Shown here: positions 43,626-56,586 of the stretch, piece after piece
Layout: each line of letters starts with the position of its first letter
How positions within the stretch are numbered: the stretch's first letter is position 1
Assembly: GCF_002007115.1 (NCBI RefSeq)
Contig: NZ_MVAD01000004.1
Coordinates: 398,500-462,499, forward strand
Source: Massilia sp. KIM
Lineage (GTDB): Bacteria; Pseudomonadota; Gammaproteobacteria; Burkholderiales; Burkholderiaceae_D
Direction: 5' to 3'
Length of the DNA: 64,000 nucleotides
Made by a program: the position numbers and the translations under genes
The notes under the pieces: model-generated
Database searches by the model: none
What the model was told of the DNA's origin: nothing
What the model saw: only the letters and a program-made list of their open reading frames with translations

Positions 43626-44936
43626 TTATTCGGCCGCCACCTTCTGGCGATGCAGGTTCGCGTACTTCACCCCGAAGTACATGATGAACAGGTAGCAGGC
43701 CGCCGGCACCAGGAAGGACGGTTGCAGGCCGATGGTGTCGGCGAACATGCCCTGCACGAAAGGCACGATGGCCCCGCCCACGATGGCCATGCACAGGATG
43801 CCCGAACCCTGGCCGGTGTACTTGCCCAGCCCGTGCAGCGCCATGCTGAAGATGGTCGGGAACATGATCGAGTTGCACAGGCCGACCGCCAGGATCGCCC
43901 ACATCGCCAGCGAACCCGAGGTGAAGGTCGCGAGCAGCACCAGCAGGATCGCGCCCAGGGCGGTGACCGCCAGCGACTTGCCCGGGCTGACGTAGCGCAT
44001 TACGGCGAAGCCGATGAAGCGGCCCACCAGCGCGCCGCCCCAGTACAGGCTGACGTAGTGCGCGCCGTCGGCGTGGCTCAGGCCCGCGATATGGCTCTCG
44101 CCAAGGAAGTTGATCAGGAAGCTGCCGATCGAGACCTCGGCGCCCACGTACAGGAAGATCGCCAGGGTGCCCAGCACCAGGTGGCGGTAAGCCAGGGCGC
44201 CGCCCTTGCCGTCGGTCGCGACGGTGGTGCTGTCGTCATGGCTGATCTTCGGCAGCTTGGCCACCGCGAACAGAACCGCCAGGATCGCCAGCGCCGCGGC
44301 CAGGCCCAGGTAAGGACCCTGCACGGCGGCCGCTTCCTTGGCGCGGTAGGCCGCCTGGTCGGCGGCCGACAGGGCCGCCAGCTGGTCGGCGCCGAGGGTG
44401 GCGGCCGACAGGATCAGGATGCCGCCCAGGGCCGGCGCCACGGTGGTGCCGAGCGAGTTGAAGGCCTGGGTCAGGGTCAGGCGGCTGGACGCGGTGCGCG
44501 CCGGGCCGAGCACGGTGACGTAGGGGTTGGCCGCCACCTGCAGGATGGTGATGCCGCTCGCCAGGATGAAGAAGGCGAACAGGAACAGGCCGTAGCCACC
44601 CTGCGAGGCCGGGTAGAACAGGGCGCAGCCGGCGGCCGCGATCATCAGGCCGGTGACGGCGCCGTTCTGGTAGCCGATGCGGCGGATCAGGGCGCCGGCC
44701 GGCAGCGAGACGATGAAGTAGGCGCCGAAGAAGCAGAACTGCACCAGCATGGCCTGCAGGTAGGTCAGGGTGTAGATCGACTTCAGGTGCGGGATCAGGA
44801 CGTCGTTCAGCGAGGTGAGCAAGCCCCACATGAAGAACAGGATGGTGACGATCACCAGCGCGCCGGTATGCGGATTGTGTTCGCTGTCGAGGGCCGTGGC
44901 GGCTGCCGGCGGCGGGGTCTGGGCCGTGTTGTGCAT
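43626..44936 (-). CDS. MFS sugar transporter (FucP/GluP-type)
   Basis: A 436-residue protein with about 12 transmembrane helices of the fucose/glucose-galactose H+ symporter type ([26 protein letters not shown], then [17 protein letters not shown]). It should import a monosaccharide such as glucose released by the beta-glucosidases. The ATG at 44936 is preceded by ACGGAGAC. It is the last gene of the GH1-GH3-glk-MFS unit, 13 bp after glk. Confidence 0.9.
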   Translation of the reverse strand: MHNTAQTPPPAAATALDSEHNPHTGALVIVTILFFMWGLLTSLNDVLIPHLKSIYTLTYLQAMLVQFCFFGAYFIVSLPAGALIRRIGYQNGAVTGLMIAAAGCALFYPASQGGYGLFLFAFFILASGITILQVAANPYVTVLGPARTASSRLTLTQAFNSLGTTVAPALGGILILSAATLGADQLAALSAADQAAYRAKEAAAVQGPYLGLAAALAILAVLFAVAKLPKISHDDSTTVATDGKGGALAYRHLVLGTLAIFLYVGAEVSIGSFLINFLGESHIAGLSHADGAHYVSLYWGGALVGRFIGFAVMRYVSPGKSLAVTALGAILLVLLATFTSGSLAMWAILAVGLCNSIMFPTIFSMALHGLGKYTGQGSGILCMAIVGGAIVPFVQGMFADTIGLQPSFLVPAACYLFIMYFGVKYANLHRQKVAAE

Positions 44937-44949
44937 GGTGTCTCCGTTG

Positions 44950-45908
44950 TTATGGGTGGGTCGCGAGGTGGTCGGCAAGCATAGCAGACACGCCGCGCAG
45001 CGCCGGGTACTGTTCGGTGATCAGGTAGGTCGGGATGCGCGCGAGGTAGGGACTGAGCCGCCCCTTGTCCTCGAAGCGCGCGCGGAAGGCCGAGTTGGTA
45101 AACAGCTGGCCGAGGCGCGGCACGATGCCGCCGCCGATGTACATGCCGCCGGTGGCGCCCAAGGTCAGCGCCACGTTGCCGGCCACGCTGCCCAGCACTG
45201 CGCAAAAGATTTCCACGGTGCCGGCGCAGTCCTGCGAGGAGCCGTCGAGGGCCGCGCCCGTGATCTCGGGCGCGCCGATGCGCTTGCCGGTGCGCGCCCA
45301 GTGGATCAGCTCCAGTCCCATGCCCGAAAGCAGGCGCTCGGCCGAGACGTGGCCGAATTCGCCCCACAGGGCTTCCAGGATCGCCACTTCCTCGCGGTTG
45401 GCGGGCGAGAAGCTGACGTGGCCGCCTTCGCCGGCCAGGGCGATCCAGCGCTTCCCGGCCGGGATCACGCCCGACACGCCCAGGCCGGTGCCCGGGCCGA
45501 TCAGGCCGATAGGGCGCCCCGGCAGCTCGACCCCGCCGCCGATGCGCTGGCGGCCGTCCTCGAGCAGGTGAGGCAGGGACATCGCCAGCGCGGCGAAGTC
45601 GTTCACCACCAGCAGCGTGGCCAGCCCCTGTTCCTGGCGCAGGCCCTCGATCGAGAAGCTCCAGTGGTGGTTGGTCATCTTGACCTCGTCGCCCTCGACC
45701 GGGTTGGCGATGGCGATCGCCGCGTGGCGCACCGTTTCCACCGCCAGGCCGCGCGAGCGGGCATTGGCGAGGTAGGCGCGCATGGCCTCGCCCAGGCTCG
45801 GGTAGTCGGCGCAGGCCAGCACCTCGACGTCGGCGAGGCCCAGGCCCGACTCCAGCGCGAAGCGGGCGTTGGTGCCGCCGACGTCGGCCAGCAGGCGCAG
45901 TTCCTGAC

Positions 45909-45912
<4 letters not shown>
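44950..45912 (-). CDS. glk: Glucokinase
   Basis: A 320-residue bacterial glucokinase. The phosphate-binding motif [15 protein letters not shown] is at the N-terminus, the NDFAALA sugar-contact motif lies in the middle and [17 protein letters not shown] gives the second ATP loop. It phosphorylates glucose to glucose 6-phosphate, the final step in using glucose from the beta-glucosidases. Start overlaps the GH3 stop (ATGA). Confidence 0.95.
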
Positions 45913-48404
<2,492 letters not shown>

Positions 48405-48441
48405 GGGTGTCTCGCTGTGTTGTTGTCTGTTCTGGTGTTCG

Positions 48442-49806
48442 TCATTCGGGGCGCAGGAAGGAGCGGTACCACTGGCCGCTGCTCTTCAGGATGCGCTTCT
48501 GGGTCTCGTAGTCGATGTAGGTCAGGCCGAAGCGGCGCTGGTAGCCCTCGGCCCATTCGAAGTTGTCGAGCAGGCTCCAGGCGAAATAGCCCTTGACCGG
48601 CACGCCGTCGGCGATGGCCGACTTGAGCGTGGCCAGGTGGCGCATCAGATAGTGGCGGCGGCCGACGTCGTCGACCTGGCCGTCCGGGCCCAGGGTGTCT
48701 TCGTAGCAGGAGCCGTTCTCGGTGATGTAGATCGGACCCGGGTGGTAGTCCTTCTCGATGCGCAGCAGCAGTTCGGCCAAGCCCTGTGGCGAGACTTCCC
48801 AGCCCATGGCAGTGGTTTCGACCTCGCCAGGGGGCAACACCTTCGCGTCCAGCGGCGGGTGGCCGGCTTCGTGGGCGATGGTCTCGGGGAAGTAGTAGTT
48901 CACGCCCAGGAAGTCGGTCTTGACCGCGATGGCGTCCAGGTCGCCCGGCAGGACGGTGGGGGCGGCGTCGCCGATGATGTCGAGGAGCGCCTGCGGATAG
49001 CCGCGGCCGTGCAGCGGGTCGAGGAACCAGCGGTAGCGCAGGTTGTCGTGGCGCTCCATGGCGGCCAGGTCTTCCGGCTTGCTGCTGGCGGCGCGCAGCG
49101 GGTGCAGGCTGAGGGCGATGCCGACCTTGGCGTCCGGTACGTTGGCGCGGATCAGGGGCACGGCCTTGCCGTGCGAGAGCAGCACGTGGTGGGCCACCTG
49201 CAGCGCAGTGCCGAAGTCGGTATTGCCCGGCGCGTGCCAGCCCTCGAAATTGCCGATGATGGCGGTGCACCAAGGTTCGTTGTGGGTGATCCAGTGCTTG
49301 ACGCGGTCGCCCAGGGTGCGGGTCATGGCGTCCGCGAACTCGAGGAAGGCGTCGACGGTGGAGCGCTCGGCCCAGCCGCCGCGGTCCTGCAGGTATTGCG
49401 GCAGGTCCCAGTGATACAGGGTGGCCCAGGGCTGCAGGCCGCGCTCCAGCATGCCGTCCACCAGGCGCGAGTAGAAGTCCAGGCCTTTCTGGTTGGGCTT
49501 CCCGCCCAACTCGCCGAAGATGCGCGGCCAGGCGATCGAGAAGCGGTAGGCGTTCAGGCCCAGTTCGCGCCCGAGGTCGAAGTCTTCCGGCCAGCGGTGG
49601 TAGTGGTCGCAGGCGACCGAGCCGTTGGAGCCGTCCTTGATCTTGCCCGGGGTGGCGGCGAAACGGTCCCAGATGGATTCGACACGACCGTCAACGGCGC
49701 CGGCGCCCTCGATCTGGTAGGACGAAGTGGCGCAGCCCCACAGGAAGTCGGGGGCGAAGTCGCTGCGCGCTGGCGCGTGAGGCTCGGGGCGGGTGGCAGT
49801 GGTCAT
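48442..49806 (-). CDS. GH1 beta-glucosidase (cytoplasmic)
   Basis: A 454-residue GH1 barrel with acid/base Glu177 (THNEPWC) and nucleophile Glu363 (ITENGSCYED). No signal peptide is present, so it acts on imported beta-linked disaccharides in the cytoplasm. It is the first gene of a minus-strand unit continuing through GH3, glk and MFS. The variant LacI-type operator (49847-49860) lies 40 nt upstream of the ATG. Confidence 0.95.
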   Translation of the reverse strand: MTTATRPEPHAPARSDFAPDFLWGCATSSYQIEGAGAVDGRVESIWDRFAATPGKIKDGSNGSVACDHYHRWPEDFDLGRELGLNAYRFSIAWPRIFGELGGKPNQKGLDFYSRLVDGMLERGLQPWATLYHWDLPQYLQDRGGWAERSTVDAFLEFADAMTRTLGDRVKHWITHNEPWCTAIIGNFEGWHAPGNTDFGTALQVAHHVLLSHGKAVPLIRANVPDAKVGIALSLHPLRAASSKPEDLAAMERHDNLRYRWFLDPLHGRGYPQALLDIIGDAAPTVLPGDLDAIAVKTDFLGVNYYFPETIAHEAGHPPLDAKVLPPGEVETTAMGWEVSPQGLAELLLRIEKDYHPGPIYITENGSCYEDTLGPDGQVDDVGRRHYLMRHLATLKSAIADGVPVKGYFAWSLLDNFEWAEGYQRRFGLTYIDYETQKRILKSSGQWYRSFLRPE

Positions 49807-49846
49807 GATCTCGCTTCAGGTTAACGGCGTTGTTCGGACATTCTAA

Positions 49847-49860
49847 TGGAAAGCTTTCCA
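49847..49860. promoter_or_regulatory. Variant LacI-type operator upstream of GH1
   Basis: TGGAAAGCTTTCCA is a perfect palindrome, but its centre is AAAGCTTT, not the AAACGTTT of the other three sites. LacI-family proteins tell such central pairs apart, so it may have lower affinity for the local LacI or answer to a different LacI protein. Confidence 0.72.
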
Positions 49861-49870
49861 ATTCGGTGCT

Positions 49871-49894
49871 AAAAAAAAGGGCCGGCGTGCGGCC
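49871..49894 (-). terminator. Probable terminator of the ABC/LacI operon
   Basis: Stem GGCCG/CGGCC (49880-49884 and 49890-49894), 5-nt loop, followed on the minus strand by C and eight T residues (A at 49871-49878). It lies just after the lacI stop and before the GH1 operator, separating the two transcription units. Confidence 0.72.
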
Positions 49895-49909
49895 ACAGGG
49901 CTCAGGGGC

Positions 49910-50941
49910 TCATTTTTTCCGGCTCCGCGTGCCGCCCGGAGCCTGCGCCAGCGAGGCGCGCAGGGTGACGCTGACCGGGAAGGTGCGCGACACCGGGCGT
50001 TGCAGGTCGTAGCAGCGGTTCAGCAACATGTTCAGGCCGTTGAGCGTCATTTCGCGCCAGGGCATGTGCACGGAGGTCAGGCGCGGCGCCGAGAAGGCCG
50101 CGCTTTCGGTGTCGTCGTAGCCGATCACCGACAGGTCGCGCGGCACGCTGATGCCGGCCTCCTGGAAATAGGACAGGGCGCCGACCGCCATCTCGTCGTT
50201 GGCGCAGAACAGGGCGCTGCACTTGGTGCCCGATTCGATCAGGGCCTTGGCCGCGGACCAGCCGCCGGCCGGCGAGAAGTCGCTCTCGACGATCCAGATC
50301 TTGGCGGTGTCGATGCCCTCCGCCGCCAGTTCGTGCATGAAGCCGTCGATACGGGCCACGTTGTCGGCCAGCGCGCTGGGGCCGGCGATGACGGCGATGT
50401 CGCGGTGCTTGTAGTCCAGCAGGGTGCGCGCGGCCAGCCGTCCGCCCAGGGTATGGTCGACGGTGAAGCACTGCTCGGGAATGGCGTCGAAGGCGTGGTT
50501 CAGGGCCACCAGCTGGTGGCGCTTGGCGCCGAGCGAGGCGATGTCTTCCTCGAGCAGGGCGCTGGTCATCATGATCAGGCCGTCGCAGCCGCGTTCGATC
50601 AGGAATTCGATGCCTTCCATCGCCTGGCGCCGGGCGTCGCCCAGGCCGACGCCGAAGGCCACCACCATGTGCAGGCCGGCGGCGCGCAGCTCGGTGTCGA
50701 TGATCTGCAGGATGGGCGTGTAGAAGGTGCCGCTCAGGGCCGGGATGTAGACACCGATCATGCGGCTGGTGCCGGACAGCAGGGCGCGCGCGGCGTGCGA
50801 AGGCCGGAAGCCCAGCTCGTCGATCGCCTTGCGCACGCGCTCCAGCGTGGCCGGGGACACCGAACCCTTGCCGCTGACCACCCGCGAGGCGGTGCCGAGG
50901 CCCACGCCGGCGAGACGCGCTACATCCTTGATTGTCGCCAC
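49910..50941 (-). CDS. LacI-family regulator
   Basis: A 343-residue protein: N-terminal LacI HTH (ATIKDVARLAGVGLGTASRVVSGK) and a periplasmic-binding-type effector domain. It lies in the ABC operon, downstream of the ATPase, and upstream of the GH1 unit. It likely binds the GGAAACGTT operators at 34906, 35116 and 55138, hence controls its own operon. The inducer is probably a beta-glucoside. The ATG at 50941 is the family start. Confidence 0.95.
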   Translation of the reverse strand: MATIKDVARLAGVGLGTASRVVSGKGSVSPATLERVRKAIDELGFRPSHAARALLSGTSRMIGVYIPALSGTFYTPILQIIDTELRAAGLHMVVAFGVGLGDARRQAMEGIEFLIERGCDGLIMMTSALLEEDIASLGAKRHQLVALNHAFDAIPEQCFTVDHTLGGRLAARTLLDYKHRDIAVIAGPSALADNVARIDGFMHELAAEGIDTAKIWIVESDFSPAGGWSAAKALIESGTKCSALFCANDEMAVGALSYFQEAGISVPRDLSVIGYDDTESAAFSAPRLTSVHMPWREMTLNGLNMLLNRCYDLQRPVSRTFPVSVTLRASLAQAPGGTRSRKK

Positions 50942-51002
50942 AGAACGATCCCTGACTAGTTATTTTACGAACACTGAAGCATACACCATGCGTACCGCGT
51001 CT

Positions 51003-52052
<1,050 letters not shown>

Positions 52053-52056
52053 GCGT

Positions 52057-52953
52057 TCAGCCTTTCACGGCGCCGGCGGCGATGCCGCGCACGAACCAGC
52101 GCCCGGAGAAGAAGTAAATCGCCAGCGGCACCGCCGCCGTCAGGATGGTGGCCGCCATGTTCACGTTGTACAGGCGCACGCCGGTGGTGGTGTTGATCAC
52201 GTTGTTGAGCTGGACCGTCATCGGCGCGTTGTCGCGGCCGGCGAACACCAGGCCCAGGATGTAGTCGTTCCACACGCCGGTGATCTGCATGATCGCCGCC
52301 ACCACGATGATGGGCAGGGACATCGGCAGCATCACCTGGGCGAAGATGCGCCAGAAGCCGCCGCCGTCGATGCGCGCGGCCTGGAACAGCTCGTGCGGCA
52401 CCGAGGCGTAGTAGTTGCGGAACAGGAGGGTCATGACCGGCATGCCGAAGATGCAGTGCACCAGCACGATGGCGGGCAGGGAGCCGAACAGGCCGGCCTT
52501 GGCCATCATCCAGACCAGCGGGTAGATCATCACCTGCACCGGGATGAAGGCGCCGGCCATCAGGACGCCGAACAGCAGGTTGGCGAAGCGGGGGCGCCAG
52601 AACGAGAGCGCATAGCCGTTGATGGCGCCGATCAGGATCGGCAGGATGGTGCTGGGCACCGTGATCGCGACCGAGTTCCAGAAGCCGACGCTGACCTGGT
52701 CCCAGGCGTTGCGCCAGGGGTCGAGCGTGAACTGGGCCGGCAGGGCCAGCACGCTGCCCATCCGGATCTCGTCCATCGGCTTGAAAGAGGTGGTGATCAT
52801 CGCATACAGCGGCAGCAGGAAGAACAGCGCGGCGCTGAACAGGAAGGCGTAGACGCCGATGCGCGCGGCGTTGAGGCGCTTGCGGCGCGGCGCGGCGCAG
52901 GTAGCGGAGGGCGGGACGGCGGCGGCCATGGCCGGGGCGGTCGGGTGGCTCAT
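52057..52953 (-). CDS. ABC sugar permease, MalG-like
   Basis: A 298-residue membrane protein with an N-terminal cytoplasmic tail, six transmembrane helices, and the EAA-type loop (FQAARIDGGGFWRIFAQVMLP). AAAGGAC precedes the ATG, which overlaps the stop of the other permease (ATGA). Confidence 0.92.
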   Translation of the reverse strand: MSHPTAPAMAAAVPPSATCAAPRRKRLNAARIGVYAFLFSAALFFLLPLYAMITTSFKPMDEIRMGSVLALPAQFTLDPWRNAWDQVSVGFWNSVAITVPSTILPILIGAINGYALSFWRPRFANLLFGVLMAGAFIPVQVMIYPLVWMMAKAGLFGSLPAIVLVHCIFGMPVMTLLFRNYYASVPHELFQAARIDGGGFWRIFAQVMLPMSLPIIVVAAIMQITGVWNDYILGLVFAGRDNAPMTVQLNNVINTTTGVRLYNVNMAATILTAAVPLAIYFFSGRWFVRGIAAGAVKG

Positions 52954-53855
52954 GCGTGTCCTTTCTGGCGCGGACGCTTGCCGAAGCCGCGGCTGCGCGC
53001 ATAGGCATAGGGCGCCAGCACGGCCAGCACCGGAATCAGGAGCATCACTGCGCCGGCCGAGGCTAGGCCGACGTTCGAGCGCAGGAACAGGTGGTCCATG
53101 ATGAACTTGGCCGGCACCTCGCTGGCGATGCCCGGTCCGCCCTGGGTCATGGCGACCACGGCGTCGTAGAGCTTGACCACGGCGGTGGACAGCAGCAGGA
53201 ACACGGTGGCGATGGTGGGGCCGAGCATGGGCAGCACGATGGAGACGTAGACGCGCCAGGCCGGGATGCCGTCCAGGCGCGCGGCCTTCCAGATCTCGGG
53301 GTCGATGCCGCGCAGGCCGGCCAGCATCAGGGCCATCACCAGGCCCGAAGCCTGCCACACGGTGGCGATGACGACGGCGTAGATCGCCATGTCCTGGTCG
53401 ATGATCCACTCGAAGCGGAAGCTCGAGAAGCCGAAGCTCTGCACCGTGGCCTCGATGCCGCTGCCGGGGGTGAGCAGCCATTGCCACACCAGGCCGGTGG
53501 CGATGAAGGACATCGCATACGGGTAGAGGAAGACGGTGCGCAGCAGGCCTTCGCCGCGCACGTTCTGGTCGATGAAGACGGCGAGCAGGAAGCCGATCAC
53601 CATGCAGGCGATGATGAACAGGACGCCGTAGACTGCGAGATTGTTCAGCGAGAGCATCCAGCGCTCGTTGTCGAACAGGCGCACGTACTGGGCCAGGCCG
53701 ATCCACTTCTCGGACGGGAAGGTGCGCGAGGCGGTCAGCGAGGTGCGGAAAGTCCACAGGGCCGCGCCGATGTAGGCGACCAGCACCGTCAGCGCCATCG
53801 GCAGCAGGGCGGCGTGGGGCGTGAAGCGGTTCAGGCTGAAGGGGCGGGCGAGCAT
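52950..53855 (-). CDS. ABC sugar permease, MalF-like
   Basis: A 301-residue permease with six transmembrane helices and the EAA loop (WKAARLDGIPAWRVYVSIVLP). Its stop overlaps the MalG-like start; its start lies 4 bp from the solute-binding gene stop. Confidence 0.92.
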   Translation of the reverse strand: MLARPFSLNRFTPHAALLPMALTVLVAYIGAALWTFRTSLTASRTFPSEKWIGLAQYVRLFDNERWMLSLNNLAVYGVLFIIACMVIGFLLAVFIDQNVRGEGLLRTVFLYPYAMSFIATGLVWQWLLTPGSGIEATVQSFGFSSFRFEWIIDQDMAIYAVVIATVWQASGLVMALMLAGLRGIDPEIWKAARLDGIPAWRVYVSIVLPMLGPTIATVFLLLSTAVVKLYDAVVAMTQGGPGIASEVPAKFIMDHLFLRSNVGLASAGAVMLLIPVLAVLAPYAYARSRGFGKRPRQKGHA

Positions 53856-53859
53856 GGCG

Positions 53860-55101
53860 TCAGTATTTGAGGGCGTTGGCGATGCTTCTCTGAACCTTCT
53901 CGACCGGCAGGTTCATGTTCCAGTAGGCGGTGAGGATGTCCTGCAGCGCGCCGTTCTGGTCCGGGGTCAGGTAAACCTCGGTCACGCCGAGCTGGCGCGA
54001 GCGGTCCTTGATGATCTCGATGCCCTTCTGGGCGCAGATGTCCAGCTCCGCCGCATTGATGTCGGTACGGACCGGGATCGAGCCTTTCAGCTTGCTGAAG
54101 GTGACCTGCAGGTTGGGTTGGGCGACCACACCGGCCAGCAGGTTCTGGGCTTTCACCGCGGCCGGGTCGTCCGTGCGCGGGAAAACGAAGACGTCGCCCT
54201 GGATCAGGTAGGGGCTGGCCGGGCCGAAGCCGGCGATGCAGCCGTAGTGCACGCCCGGCTGCTGGCGCGCGTTGGTGAATTCTCCTTTGGCCCAGTCGCC
54301 CATCACCTGGAAGCCGGCCTTGCCGCTGATGACCATGGCGGTGGCGTCGTTCCAGTTGCGGCCCGGGGAGTTCGGGTCGACGTAGGATTTCAGGCGCTTG
54401 AAGGTCTGCAGGATCTGGCGGAAGGCGGGCGAATTCATGGTCGCCTGGTCGCGGTCGCGCAGCACCTTCAGGTACATCTCGCGGCCGCCGATATTGGCCA
54501 GCACCGCCGAGAACAGCAGGGTCTCCTGCCAGGACTGGCCGCCGTGGGCGAGGGGGATGATGCCGGCGGCCTTCAGCTTGTCGAGGGCGGCGAAGAATTC
54601 AGGGATGGTCGCTGGTTCCCTGGTGATGCCGGCTTTCTGGAAGGCGGCCTTCGAGTACCAGAACCAGGTCTGCATGTGGATGTTCAGCGGCACCGCGTAG
54701 TAGTGGCCCTGCACCTTGATCACATCGATGATCGGTTGGGGCAGGATCTGGTCCCAGTTGTGGGCCTGGGCGACGCTGTCGACGTTGTTGAGCATGTTCT
54801 GCTCGATGACGTCGAGGAATTGCTTGGAGGTGTTGAACTGGGCTGCGGTGGGCGGGTTGCCGCCGACGATGCGGTTGATGGTGACGGCGCGGGACTGGTC
54901 GCCGCCGGCGATCGCGGTGTCGATCCACACGCCGCCGGCGTTGCGGTAGGCGTGGGCGACCTGCTTGACGGCGGCGGATTCGCCGCCGGAGGTCCACCAG
55001 TGGATGACTTCCGCCTTCGGCACGGCTGCCTGGGCGGCGTGCGCGGATGCGGCGGCGCACAGCCAGGCGCAGGCTGCAGCCAGAATGCGTACTGTGACCA
55101 T
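53860..55101 (-). CDS. Sugar ABC transporter solute-binding protein
   Basis: A 413-residue periplasmic protein: Sec signal at 1-22, then the SBP_bac_1 fold (KAEVIHWWTSGGESAAVKQ, GHYYAVPLNIHMQTWFWYSK). The cleavage site falls near ASAHAAQ. Aromatic residues in the binding region suggest a sugar or oligosaccharide ligand. First gene of the operon, with an operator upstream. Confidence 0.93.
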   Translation of the reverse strand: MVTVRILAAACAWLCAAASAHAAQAAVPKAEVIHWWTSGGESAAVKQVAHAYRNAGGVWIDTAIAGGDQSRAVTINRIVGGNPPTAAQFNTSKQFLDVIEQNMLNNVDSVAQAHNWDQILPQPIIDVIKVQGHYYAVPLNIHMQTWFWYSKAAFQKAGITREPATIPEFFAALDKLKAAGIIPLAHGGQSWQETLLFSAVLANIGGREMYLKVLRDRDQATMNSPAFRQILQTFKRLKSYVDPNSPGRNWNDATAMVISGKAGFQVMGDWAKGEFTNARQQPGVHYGCIAGFGPASPYLIQGDVFVFPRTDDPAAVKAQNLLAGVVAQPNLQVTFSKLKGSIPVRTDINAAELDICAQKGIEIIKDRSRQLGVTEVYLTPDQNGALQDILTAYWNMNLPVEKVQRSIANALKY

Positions 55102-55137
55102 CGTGTCTCCGTTGTCCGCCCTTGTTTTATTGGCACG

Positions 55138-55155
55138 TTTGGAAACGTTCCCATA
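55138..55155. promoter_or_regulatory. LacI-type operator of the ABC operon
   Basis: TTTGGAAACGTTCCCATA is an imperfect palindrome (7 of 9 pairs) around AACGTT, 11 nt downstream of the -10. Same design as the other two GGAAACGTT sites. Confidence 0.85.
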
Positions 55156-55166
55156 GGCTTCGCCCG

Positions 55167-55195
55167 ACTATAGCATCGGGGTAGATGGCGGTCAA
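55167..55195 (-). promoter_or_regulatory. Sigma-70-like promoter of the ABC operon
   Basis: Minus-strand -35 TTGACC (55195-55190), 17-bp spacer, -10 TATAGT (55172-55167). The start of transcription is overlapped by the operator. Confidence 0.82.
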
Positions 55196-55314
55196 ACAAA
55201 TGTTGCAATTTGGGATTCTGGCACAGTTTTCGCGGTAGTTCGACTGTTTTTGCTGGAAGGATACGTTGTTGACGACTTAACTCGGAATGGTGGCGGTGTG
55301 TTGCAAATCTGTCC

Positions 55315-55857
55315 TTACACTGGCCCATGCTCAGTGCATGGACTCTGCAATCGCTCGAAGGTCGCGTAGCTGACATCGATCTCTGCGCGGGTGTCTCCGT
55401 ATAGCAGGGCGGTGCGCTTCAAATCCCGCGACGTGTAGAACACCATGCTGATCGGGCCCTCTCTCGTCAGGCGGTCGACGATGTCGACTTTGCCTATCTG
55501 AAGGGGAAAATCCGTCGCAAGCTGTTCCGGGGTAAGCAGCCGATGAGCGGAGATGGAAAACAATGTGCGGACCGAGTTGATCAGATTTTTCGAGGAGCGG
55601 CATTCCTGACTCGGCTGCCCATCGATGGGCCTGACGGCGATGTCGAATCCCTCATCCGTGTGCAAGGATCGCAATGTGACGTCTACCACGCTGTTCTTGA
55701 ATATGAGTGTTTCGACTTCTGCAGGCAGCACCGCAATCACGGGCTCTTTAGGAAGCGCCCTGAGCTCCCCGCTCGGCCGGAAATACAGGTAAGCGCCTGT
55801 TGCGGCAGTCAGTACGAGGAGGCCGATCTGCCAGGATCGGGTAATTGCATGCTTCAT
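55315..55857 (-). CDS. Membrane-anchored protein of unknown function
   Basis: A 180-residue protein with one N-terminal transmembrane segment (WQIGLLVLTAATGAYLYF, about 9-26) and a periplasmic domain with no family I recognise. The ATG at 55857 overlaps the L,D-transpeptidase stop by four bases (ATGA), so the two are coupled. Base composition is less GC-rich than that of the neighbours, which may point to recent acquisition. Confidence 0.62.
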   Translation of the reverse strand: MKHAITRSWQIGLLVLTAATGAYLYFRPSGELRALPKEPVIAVLPAEVETLIFKNSVVDVTLRSLHTDEGFDIAVRPIDGQPSQECRSSKNLINSVRTLFSISAHRLLTPEQLATDFPLQIGKVDIVDRLTREGPISMVFYTSRDLKRTALLYGDTRAEIDVSYATFERLQSPCTEHGPV

Positions 55858-56300
55858 ACGACCGTCACCTGTGTGCCAATTGGCGCCCATTCGTAGAGCG
55901 CACGTGCGTCGGTTTCCGACAAGCGGACGCATCCATGGGAGCCAAACCAGGCGCTGACTCTACTGCGCAGGGTGCGTAGTACCGATAAGGGGGCGGGGCC
56001 GTGGTATTGATGAAGCGCCTTGACCGGGGGCCGCCGAGGCTCGCGGATGAAGAACATGGCGTAGTTCATCTGTACGTCGTATGCACGGCTACGGTAGGGA
56101 TGATGTTTGCGAAGGATGCGGAAGCTTCCCCGATCTGTCGGGTGATCATCGTCACCGCTCACACACTCGAACTGATGAACTTTGGCGTCGTCTTCGTAGG
56201 TCTCCACCGTCTGCTTGGCGAGGTCGACCTTGATGCGCTTGGTTTTTGGTTTTGCGGCCGGCCGAGCGCTAACGGGTCTGGGTGAGGGTTGGGTTGCCAT
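55854..56300 (-). CDS. L,D-transpeptidase (YkuD) without obvious signal peptide
   Basis: A 148-residue protein with the YkuD active site SHGCVRL (Cys124) and a preceding His in the HQYHGP region. This enzyme class links meso-DAP residues of peptidoglycan or attaches lipoproteins, normally outside the membrane. Here the N-terminus is basic and Pro/Lys-rich with no hydrophobic signal, which is odd. An in-frame extension to 56441 exists and includes short hydrophobic stretches, but the ATG at 56300 has TGGAGAC upstream. The partner membrane protein is encoded directly downstream. Confidence 0.82.
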   Translation of the reverse strand: MATQPSPRPVSARPAAKPKTKRIKVDLAKQTVETYEDDAKVHQFECVSGDDDHPTDRGSFRILRKHHPYRSRAYDVQMNYAMFFIREPRRPPVKALHQYHGPAPLSVLRTLRSRVSAWFGSHGCVRLSETDARALYEWAPIGTQVTVV

Positions 56301-56473
56301 ACGGTCTCCACAGTGAGCATCGTGGAGAGATTGGCAGTGGAAGCGTGGCGGGGTCTTGAGAGGGATCAGGGTCTTGTGCCGACCGCGCATGATCGACAAT
56401 ATGCGCACTACATAGCCCGCCCCGGAAAGCAAAAAGCCCAACCGATATGGGTTGGGCTAGTGCAAGATCAAAC

Positions 56474-56549
56474 TGGTGCCGGCTGCAGGACTCGAACCCG
56501 CCACCTGATGATTACAAATCAACTGCTCTACCTGATGAGCTAAGCCGGC
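56474..56549 (-). tRNA. tRNA-Thr (anticodon UGU)
   Basis: A 76-nt cloverleaf on the minus strand. The 7-bp acceptor stem is GCCGGCT paired with AGCCGGC, the T-arm has GTTCGAGTC, the anticodon loop reads TTTGTAA with anticodon TGT, and the genome encodes CCA (complement TGG at 56474-56476). Confidence 0.96.
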
Positions 56550-56586
56550 TGCGATCAATGTGATCGTTAGGGCGAGGATTATACCT

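Noticed and set aside
52057..53757. A fused 566-residue permease
   Set aside because: The open frame runs into the upstream permease in another frame; the MalG-like protein starts at 52953 with a clear ribosome-binding site.
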